14,814 bases of DNA. It comes from Candidatus Omnitrophota bacterium. GTDB taxonomy: Bacteria > Omnitrophota > Gorgyraeia > Velamenicoccales > JABMQK01. Made by a program: the position numbers and the translations under genes. Location: contig JAQTPJ010000007.1 of NCBI GenBank assembly GCA_028712915.1, positions 1 through 14,814 of the forward strand. Direction: 5' to 3'. Under the pieces are notes generated by a model, which made no database searches, was not told where the DNA came from, and was given only the letters and a program-made list of their open reading frames with translations. Positions within the stretch are counted from its first letter, which is position 1. Every line of letters starts with the position of its first letter. Shown here one piece after another: positions 6,325 to 11,809 of the stretch.

Positions 6325-7682
6325 GACCTGAGATTCCTTGTCATTGCCCTTCGGGCGGAATACCCAAGCGGCCACAACCTATCCCTGCCTTGCCGGCAGG
6401 CAGGCGCGCTTTAAAGAGCGCGGATTTTAGGCCGCGGAGCATAAAATCTCTGCCGCAGGGCCCCGGCGTATATTTGATGCGGGACAAAAACGGCAAAGTC
6501 ATCTACGCAGGCAAGGCGGCCGACATAAGAAAACGGGTAGCGAGTTATTTTTACAGGCCGCAATCCAGCCGCAAGAATGAAATATTAGTCAGCCAGATTA
6601 AGGATATTCAGGCAATCCCCACGGCATCAGAGCATGAAGCGTTTTTACTGGAATCGCAATTAATCAAACAATTAAAGCCGCGTTATAATATCAGCCTTAA
6701 GGATGACAAGAGTTTTCCTTTTGTTAAAATTACCAGGCAGGATTATCCGCGCATATCCATTGGCAGGAAAAAATCCGGGGAAAATGCAGAATATCTCGGC
6801 CCTTATACGAATGCGAAGCTATTGCGGTTGGCTTTGAAATCCTTAAGAAAAATTTTTCCTTTTTGTAGCTGCCGCGCGTTTCCTAAAAGCGCCTGCCTGC
6901 CGGCAAGGCAGGCCTGCCTCGATTTTCATCTGGGTTTATGCCCGGCGCCGTGCATAGGCAAGATATCGAAGCGTGATTACAAAAAGAATATACGCGAATT
7001 CAAGTTATTTTTACGTAAAGGCAGAACTGGTTTTATTAAGAATTTAGAAGAGCGGATGAAGCGCTGCGCAGGCAATAAGAAATTCGAGGAGGCGATAAAG
7101 TTAAGGGAAAAAATAAAAGCGCTGGGATTGGTACGTAAGCAGTCGAAAACATCGTCATGGGGCATGTTGGGTTTTAAGGCCCAACCTCGCCGCATAGAGG
7201 CATTTGATATATCCAATACGGGAGGCGCTCAGGCTGTGGGTTCGATGGTTGCATTTACTGACGCAAGCCCCTCTAAAAAAGATTACCGCAGGTTCAGGAT
7301 AAAGACCGTGATGGAAATTGACGATTACGCAATGTTAAAAGAGGTTTTAAACAGGCGCTACAGCAGGGTTATAAAAGAAAATTTAGAAGCGCCGGATTTA
7401 ATCTTAATCGATGGCGGCAAGGGCCATCTGAATATAGCTTGGGGAGAAATTAATAGATTAGGTTTAGATATACCCATTATTGCGATTGCCAAAGAAGAGG
7501 AATTGATTTATACTGTAAAAAATGACTCTCCTGTGAGATTCGGCCGCGATAACCCCATATTGCAACTTGTGCAGCATATCCGCGATGAAGCGCACAGGTT
7601 TGCCATAAATTACCATAAATTATTGAGAAAAAAGAAAACGCTTGAGAAAAAAGATATCTACTTAAATGAAAACAGGATATAG
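6288..7682 (+). CDS. uvrC: Excinuclease ABC subunit C, compact and repeat-altered
   Basis: UvrC makes both incisions in nucleotide excision repair. In order: an odd N-terminal extension (1-51); the GIY-YIG nuclease (about 53-135: L-P-Q-G-P-G-V-Y-L-M-R-D, V-I-Y-A-G-K-A); a cysteine cluster (C193, C195, C210, C218, C222); a UVR-type helix pair (about 253-282); and the RNase H-like nuclease with A-F-D-I-S-N (305-310), D-D-Y-A-M-L (345-350), L-I-D-G-G-K-G (373-379) and D-E-A-H-R-F-A (433-439). All expected catalytic acids and the His are present. At 464 residues it is about 150 shorter than E. coli UvrC (610): the region between UVR and F-D-I-S is reduced to some 20 residues and the C-terminal helix-hairpin-helix pair is absent. 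The start is uncertain: ATG 6288 or 6306, both inside murJ, without a convincing Shine-Dalgarno. Two copies of a 21-base palindrome lie within the gene. Confidence 0.88.
   Translation: MDIKKKMEPLGLRPEIPCHCPSGGIPKRPQPIPALPAGRRALKSADFRPRSIKSLPQGPGVYLMRDKNGKVIYAGKAADIRKRVASYFYRPQSSRKNEILVSQIKDIQAIPTASEHEAFLLESQLIKQLKPRYNISLKDDKSFPFVKITRQDYPRISIGRKKSGENAEYLGPYTNAKLLRLALKSLRKIFPFCSCRAFPKSACLPARQACLDFHLGLCPAPCIGKISKRDYKKNIREFKLFLRKGRTGFIKNLEERMKRCAGNKKFEEAIKLREKIKALGLVRKQSKTSSWGMLGFKAQPRRIEAFDISNTGGAQAVGSMVAFTDASPSKKDYRRFRIKTVMEIDDYAMLKEVLNRRYSRVIKENLEAPDLILIDGGKGHLNIAWGEINRLGLDIPIIAIAKEEELIYTVKNDSPVRFGRDNPILQLVQHIRDEAHRFAINYHKLLRKKKTLEKKDIYLNENRI
6384..6404 (+). repeat. 21-base imperfect palindrome, copy 1 (in uvrC N-terminal extension)
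   Basis: Left arm CCTGCCTTGCC (6384-6394) pairs with right arm GGCAGGCAGG (6395-6404), leaving one unpaired T. The reverse complement of the whole 21 bases is identical to copy 2 at 6892-6912. It encodes P-A-L-P-A-G-R within the uvrC extension. Copies of this kind are familiar to me from candidate-phylum genomes, where they leave L-P-A-G-R-Q peptides in proteins, but that is recollection only. Confidence 0.85.
6405..6422 (+). repeat. GC-rich hairpin next to palindrome copy 1
   Basis: CGCGCT (6405-6410) and AGCGCG (6417-6422) form a perfect 6-base stem with the loop TTAAAG. It abuts the right end of palindrome copy 1, so the two hairpins stand side by side within the uvrC N-terminal extension. 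It may be part of the same inserted unit; only one copy is seen in the window. Confidence 0.5.
6892..6912 (-). repeat. 21-base imperfect palindrome, copy 2 (in uvrC cysteine cluster)
   Basis: Left arm CCTGCCTGCC (6892-6901) pairs with right arm GGCAAGGCAGG (6902-6912), with one unpaired A. It is the exact reverse complement of copy 1, 508 bases away. GCCTGCCT occurs at 6891-6898 and again at 6912-6919, so the unit looks like a 21-base in-frame insertion bounded by an 8-base direct repeat. It adds about seven residues (C-L-P-A-R-Q-A) to UvrC. Confidence 0.85.
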
Positions 7683-9183
7683 ATCAATTATAAATAAAAT
7701 AAATTACAGCATATCGCTAGAATTAGCTATCTTCATATTTATAATTTTTGTTGGTGTAATATTGCGTTTTGTAAATTTAGGCCAAAAGTCACTCTGGTTT
7801 GATGAGGCGATACTGTGGTTTGAGACGATACATCCTTTTCCTGTTATGATAAAGTTGATGAATGTTTACGCATCTATACCTTTTATGTTTCCTCTGCTCA
7901 TAAAATTAACAGGATATATCTCAATGGTTGAATTTGCATTACGCTTTGTCTCTTTTTCGTTTGGTATCAGTTCTATTATTTTAATGTATTTTTTATGCAG
8001 AGAATTTTTAAAAAAGATTCCTTCTTGTATTGGTGCTTTATTGGTTTCCCTATCAACATTACAAGTTGTTCAATCACAAGAGTTGCGTCCTTATGCCATG
8101 TTGATGTTTCTTTCTTTAGCCTTATTAGTTTCTTTTATTAAATATTTTAAATATCGCAAAAATTTGTATTTATTTTATTTTCTAATAATAGGACTGATTT
8201 CTATATTTTCACATTATATATTGTGGTTTTTCTTATTAATTTTCAATTTAATGATTGGTGCTGAGATTATAAAACGTAAATTTACCAAAGATAATATATT
8301 AAAATGGTTTGTTATCCAAAATATCTTTGTTTTTTCTTTGATTTTAGTTTGGAACATAAATTTAAAATCTCAGATAGAGATGAAACATAGTAATCCTGCT
8401 ATGTATTCTCATATAAATGAAGGATACCCCAAGTCTACTAATCCAAAAGATATCGCTAATTTTTTAATTAATAATACCCGAAAAATGTGTATCAGTTTTT
8501 ATGGGAATGGTGGCATTGATATTTTTGTTTTATTGCTACTATTTACGTTGGGCATTTCACATATTTATATAAACAAATCAAAAAGATTAATTTTATATAT
8601 ATTTGGCTGTTTAATTATTATGAATATTTTTTTGGCAATATTTAGAATTTTTCCGTATTTTTGGGGTAAATATGCAATCCACATAAGCCCTTTTTATTAT
8701 TTTTTTATTGCGTCCGCTTTTAATATTAATTATACAAAAGGAAAAATCTTTGCCGCGATATCAATTTTTCTTATTGCATATTTAGTTAATATAGAACTCT
8801 ATAATGATTTTAAATATTTGTTAAATCCTGGCAGGGAGGAAAGTAGAGATACTATAAATTATTTAAATGCTAACTTGAAAAGAGAAGAGAAAATTTATAT
8901 AAATCAAGGTGGATTTTATGCATTTGTCTATTATTTTCGGTCGGGCCTTCAAAAAGTTAATGTAGGCAGATTTTGGGGCGGTGTAGTAGATGCCCCATTT
9001 CATAAAGTTATTTATTCAGAGGTAGAGAAATCTTTCTTAAGAGAGAACAAGGGGTGGGTATTTCTTTCTTTATTTGATGAAGTCGATAGTTTTATTAGAA
9101 TTTTATCAGATAGATGGAAAATAGAACGCTGGATTACAAATGTAAATCAAGATGTGAATTTATTTTATATCTCAAGAAAATGA
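7666..9183 (+). CDS. GT-C membrane glycosyltransferase (PMT_2/GT39-like), AT-rich
   Basis: A 505-residue polytopic membrane protein. The order of motifs matches the ArnT/PMT_2-type GT-C family: a first membrane segment (about 19-36), S-L-W-F-D-E-A (42-48) with the conserved Asp-Glu, E-F-A-L-R-F (89-94), and Q-S-Q-E-L-R-P-Y-A-M-L (136-146), the counterpart of the usual S-Q-E-A-R-x-Y. About ten further hydrophobic segments follow, then a soluble C-terminal part of roughly 110 residues. It would transfer a polyprenyl-linked sugar to an envelope acceptor; the substrate is not readable. The first ATG overlaps uvrC by 17 bases and has no clear Shine-Dalgarno. Base use is strikingly AT-rich: 8281-8340 has 12 G/C of 60, against 26 of 60 at 12481-12540 in secA. 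This suggests later arrival between uvrC and ogt. It is distinct from the GT-C gene at 57-1649. Confidence 0.8.
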   Translation: MKTGYRSIINKINYSISLELAIFIFIIFVGVILRFVNLGQKSLWFDEAILWFETIHPFPVMIKLMNVYASIPFMFPLLIKLTGYISMVEFALRFVSFSFGISSIILMYFLCREFLKKIPSCIGALLVSLSTLQVVQSQELRPYAMLMFLSLALLVSFIKYFKYRKNLYLFYFLIIGLISIFSHYILWFFLLIFNLMIGAEIIKRKFTKDNILKWFVIQNIFVFSLILVWNINLKSQIEMKHSNPAMYSHINEGYPKSTNPKDIANFLINNTRKMCISFYGNGGIDIFVLLLLFTLGISHIYINKSKRLILYIFGCLIIMNIFLAIFRIFPYFWGKYAIHISPFYYFFIASAFNINYTKGKIFAAISIFLIAYLVNIELYNDFKYLLNPGREESRDTINYLNANLKREEKIYINQGGFYAFVYYFRSGLQKVNVGRFWGGVVDAPFHKVIYSEVEKSFLRENKGWVFLSLFDEVDSFIRILSDRWKIERWITNVNQDVNLFYISRK

Positions 9184-9554
9184 GAAATTCATCAAAAAAG
9201 TTTAGTAAGTTTCAGAAGAAAGTTTACAAAGCTGTCTTAGATATTCCTCTGGGAGAAACCAGAAGCTATGAGTGGGTGGCAAGAAAGATTGGCAGGCCGA
9301 AAGCTGCGAGGGCGGTAGGCACAGCCTTAAAAAATAACCCTTTTACGATTATTATTCCTTGCCATCGCGTGATAAATAGCGATGGTTCGCTTGGCGGTTA
9401 CAGTAAAGGACTGAAGAAGAAAAAGTATTTGTTAAAGTTGGAGAAAGAAATAATAGAAATGTTAAACTCTAAACCTGAAATCCTAAATCCTAAACAAACC
9501 ATAAACTCAAATTCTCCAAACCCAAAACTTACTTTTTTGGATTTTGAGTTTTAG
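9180..9554 (+). CDS. ogt: Methylated-DNA--cysteine S-methyltransferase (Ogt/MGMT), single domain
   Basis: This suicide enzyme takes the alkyl group from O6-alkylguanine onto its own Cys. The frame encodes 124 residues: F-Q-K-K-V-Y-K-A-V-L-D-I-P-L-G-E (11-26), the helix-turn-helix with S-Y-E-W-V-A-R-K-I-G-R-P (29-40), A-R-A-V-G-T-A-L-K-N-N-P (43-54) carrying the flipping Arg, and I-P-C-H-R-V-I (59-65) with acceptor Cys61. Cys, not Trp, at that place rules out an alkyltransferase-like protein. The N-terminal domain of E. coli Ogt is absent, a common short form. ATG 9180 forms an ATGA overlap with the glycosyltransferase stop; an in-frame ATG at 9114 would add 22 residues inside that gene and is less likely. 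From about residue 95 on, the Asn/Pro/Lys-rich tail is encoded by the low-complexity repeat and is probably not native. Confidence 0.88.
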   Translation: MRNSSKKFSKFQKKVYKAVLDIPLGETRSYEWVARKIGRPKAARAVGTALKNNPFTIIIPCHRVINSDGSLGGYSKGLKKKKYLLKLEKEIIEMLNSKPEILNPKQTINSNSPNPKLTFLDFEF

Positions 9555-9600
9555 ATTTTGAGTTTATTTAGGATTTAGAGTTTAGTGTTTAGGGTTTATC
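9463..9600. repeat. Degenerate heptanucleotide, telomere-like inverted repeat
   Basis: The right half reads as seven-base units, TTTAGGA, TTTAGAG, TTTAGTG, TTTAGGG (9567-9594). The left half carries the complementary style of unit: AAACTCT, AAACCTG, AAATCCT, AAATCCT (9464-9491). The halves pair: ATAAACTCAAA (9501-9511) is the exact complement of 9557-9567, and AAATCCTAAA (9485-9494) of 9567-9576, with bulges between. The whole could fold into one long AT-rich hairpin with its turn near 9530-9535. The left half lies in the 3' end of ogt; the right half lies mostly between ogt and the pilT-like gene. Confidence 0.75.
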
Positions 9601-9619
9601 AAAAAAGAGAGAGGATAAT

Positions 9620-10696
9620 ATGCATATAAAAGATATCCTAATGTCGATGGTTGAGAAAGACGCCTCGGATTTATTTATAAAGTTAGACAGCCCGGTAAGC
9701 ATGCGTATCTATGGAAAGGTTGTCAGGATTGATGATTTTCCGTCGGTGGGTATGCCTGATTTAAACCGGATTATAGACAGCATTTGTAACGAGAAAACCA
9801 AAGATACTTTCGATAAGAATATGGATGTTGATTTTTCTTTCAATCAGGAAGGCGTGGGCCGTTTCAGAGTGAGTTTATTTTTGCAGCGGGGGGTTCCTTC
9901 AATTGTTATGCGCCGCGTCAAAGAACAGGTAGGTAGTTTTTCAGATTTGAACCTGCCGAATGATGCGCTCAGGAAACTATCCCAGGAGGTGCGTGGCCTC
10001 GTACTTTTGACAGGTCCGGCAGGGAACGGAAAATCTACTACCATAGCCAGCATGATTGACTATATTAATGAAAACCAGAACCGCCATATAATCACGTTTG
10101 AAGATCCCATTGAGTTTATTTTTCCCGATAAAAAAAGCATTATTGACCAGAGGGAGCTGGGCTTGGATGTGAAGTCGTATCCCATCGCCTTGCGCCAGAT
10201 TACTCTTCAAAGCCCAGATGTCATATTTATAGGCACAATAAGGGATTTACCGACAATGTCAGCCGCGCTCATAGCGGCGGAAATGGGAACGCTGGTTTTA
10301 AGCACACTGCATACAAATAACAGCGCTCAGACCGTAGAGCGCATAGTGAATTTCTTCCCGCCGCACCAGCATGATGAAGTAAGGATGCAATTGTCTTTTT
10401 TATTGAAGGGCGTTATCTCTTTGAGGCTTTTGCCTAAGGCAGACGGTTCAGGAAGAATTCCTGCTTATGAAGTTATGACCTTGACTCCCACCATAAGCCG
10501 TCTGATTAGGGAAAACAAGTCTCGCGATATTACCAGATATCTCGAGGAAGGCGAAATGTTCGGCATGCAGAGTTTTAAACAGAGCCTGTCCAGGCTTGTG
10601 CGCGATAATAAAATCAGCAAAGAAGACGCGTATACATTTTCCGACAGCAAGGAAGAGCTTGATTTAGAGTTGAGAGGAATTAAGCGGTTAGGATAA
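9620..10696 (+). CDS. pilT: PilT/PilU-like type IV pilus ATPase with altered Walker B
   Basis: A 358-residue secretion ATPase, close to the PilT/PilU length. PilT forms a cytoplasmic hexamer that drives pilus retraction. The N-terminal PAS-like domain begins with D-A-S-D-L-F-I (14-20), followed by R-F-R-V-S (81-85). The ATPase core has Walker A G-P-A-G-N-G-K-S-T (132-140), an Asp box T-F-E-D-P-I-E-F (159-166), the Walker B region V-I-F-I-G-T-I-R-D (201-209), and a His box S-T-L-H-T-N (228-233). A C-terminal T-I-S-R-L-I-R-E (291-298) corresponds to the A-I-R-N-L-I-R-E retraction motif. In PilT and PilU, Walker B usually reads G-E-M/I-R-D; here the Glu is Thr206. GAGG about 7 bases upstream supports the start. 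No other pilus gene is in the window, and prfB follows after 3 bases. Confidence 0.85.
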   Translation: MHIKDILMSMVEKDASDLFIKLDSPVSMRIYGKVVRIDDFPSVGMPDLNRIIDSICNEKTKDTFDKNMDVDFSFNQEGVGRFRVSLFLQRGVPSIVMRRVKEQVGSFSDLNLPNDALRKLSQEVRGLVLLTGPAGNGKSTTIASMIDYINENQNRHIITFEDPIEFIFPDKKSIIDQRELGLDVKSYPIALRQITLQSPDVIFIGTIRDLPTMSAALIAAEMGTLVLSTLHTNNSAQTVERIVNFFPPHQHDEVRMQLSFLLKGVISLRLLPKADGSGRIPAYEVMTLTPTISRLIRENKSRDITRYLEEGEMFGMQSFKQSLSRLVRDNKISKEDAYTFSDSKEELDLELRGIKRLG

Positions 10697-10699
10697 AAT

Positions 10700-11809
10700 A
10701 TGTACGAAGAAATATTAGAAAAGATAAAGGATATCGAGAAAAAGTTAGGGCACCTTAAGTCCTACTCAGACACCGCTAATAAAGAATTGAAGATTAAACA
10801 GCTTGAGGATATGATGTCCACGCCGGGTTTCTGGCAGGACCAGCAGGCGTCCACGAAAGTCCTTAAGGAGCTAAAGATTTTAAAAGCAGGCGTAGAAAAG
10901 TGTGGTGTCTACAGCAATAAACTGAAAGAACTTAAGGAACTTTTAGAGTTGGTTAAAGACGAAAAAGAATTATTAGGTAATGTCTCTGAAGAGTTGAATA
11001 AATTATCAAACAGCGTCGATGAGGCAGAATTTCAGGCGTTATTGAGCGGAGAGTTTGACGCGAACGACGCCATACTGAGCATAAACGCGGGAGCCGGCGG
11101 GACAGAATCCTGTGATTGGGTGAGCATGCTTTACAGGATGTATACGCGTTGGGCGCAGGAAAGCGGCTATGAAGTGAAAACAATGGATATCCTGCCCGGC
11201 GAAGAAGCGGGCATAAAAAATGTTACTGTTTCCATAAAGGGTGACTTTGCCTACGGGTATTTGAAGGCAGAGACAGGCGTGCACCGGCTGGTAAGGATTT
11301 CTCCTTTTGACGCGAACAAGAGGCGGCATACTTCTTTTGCCTCGGTGGATGTTATCGCCCAGGTTACCGACGATGTGGATGTCCAGATAAAACCGGAAGA
11401 AATTCGCGTGGATACTTACAGGGCTTCCGGCAAAGGCGGCCAGCACATTAATGTGACGGATTCAGCGGTGAGGATAACACATGTTTCCACAGGCATTGTC
11501 GTGCAATGCCAGAATGAGCGTTCTCAACATCAGAATAAGGAAGTATGTATGAGCCTATTGAAGGCAAAGTTGTATGAATTGAAAAGAAGGCAGCAGGAAG
11601 AGAAGGTTTCGCAGGAATATACCCAGAAACAGAAGATAGAATGGGGTTCGCAGATCCGTTCTTATGTGATGCATCCGTATAATATGGTAAAGGACCACCG
11701 TACGGATTATGAAACCGGCAATGTCCAGGCAGTGATGGACGGCAAGTTGGGTGATTTTATCCACGCCTATTTGAAAAAGAAAATGCTGGAGAAAAATAAA
11801 GATGCTTAA
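10700..11809 (+). CDS. prfB: Peptide chain release factor 2
   Basis: RF2 ends translation at UGA and UAA. The 369-residue protein has the helical N-terminal domain (about 1-110), a conserved [11 protein letters not shown] (130-140), the codon-recognition tripeptide S-P-F (201-203, in V-R-I-S-P-F-D), and G-G-Q (246-248), which triggers hydrolysis of peptidyl-tRNA. S-P-F, not P-x-T, distinguishes RF2 from RF1. W-G-S-Q-I-R-S-Y (near 315-322) is also typical. Length is normal. The gene reads through in one frame, so the programmed +1 frameshift known from many prfB genes near codon 26 is absent here. TTAGGA 6 bases before the ATG is a good ribosome binding site. It starts 3 bases after the pilT-like gene and overlaps secA by 8 bases. 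Confidence 0.97.
   Translation: MYEEILEKIKDIEKKLGHLKSYSDTANKELKIKQLEDMMSTPGFWQDQQASTKVLKELKILKAGVEKCGVYSNKLKELKELLELVKDEKELLGNVSEELNKLSNSVDEAEFQALLSGEFDANDAILSINAGAGGTESCDWVSMLYRMYTRWAQESGYEVKTMDILPGEEAGIKNVTVSIKGDFAYGYLKAETGVHRLVRISPFDANKRRHTSFASVDVIAQVTDDVDVQIKPEEIRVDTYRASGKGGQHINVTDSAVRITHVSTGIVVQCQNERSQHQNKEVCMSLLKAKLYELKRRQQEEKVSQEYTQKQKIEWGSQIRSYVMHPYNMVKDHRTDYETGNVQAVMDGKLGDFIHAYLKKKMLEKNKDA

Noticed and set aside
9114..9179. Upstream in-frame ATG that would lengthen Ogt by 22 residues.
   Set aside because: The added part lies inside the glycosyltransferase gene, matches no Ogt N-terminus, and the ATGA overlap at 9180 is the usual arrangement here.
10700..10790. Possible programmed +1 frameshift site early in prfB, as in many bacteria.
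   Set aside because: The frame is continuous from ATG to the end and has no in-frame TGA near codon 26; the shift site is absent.
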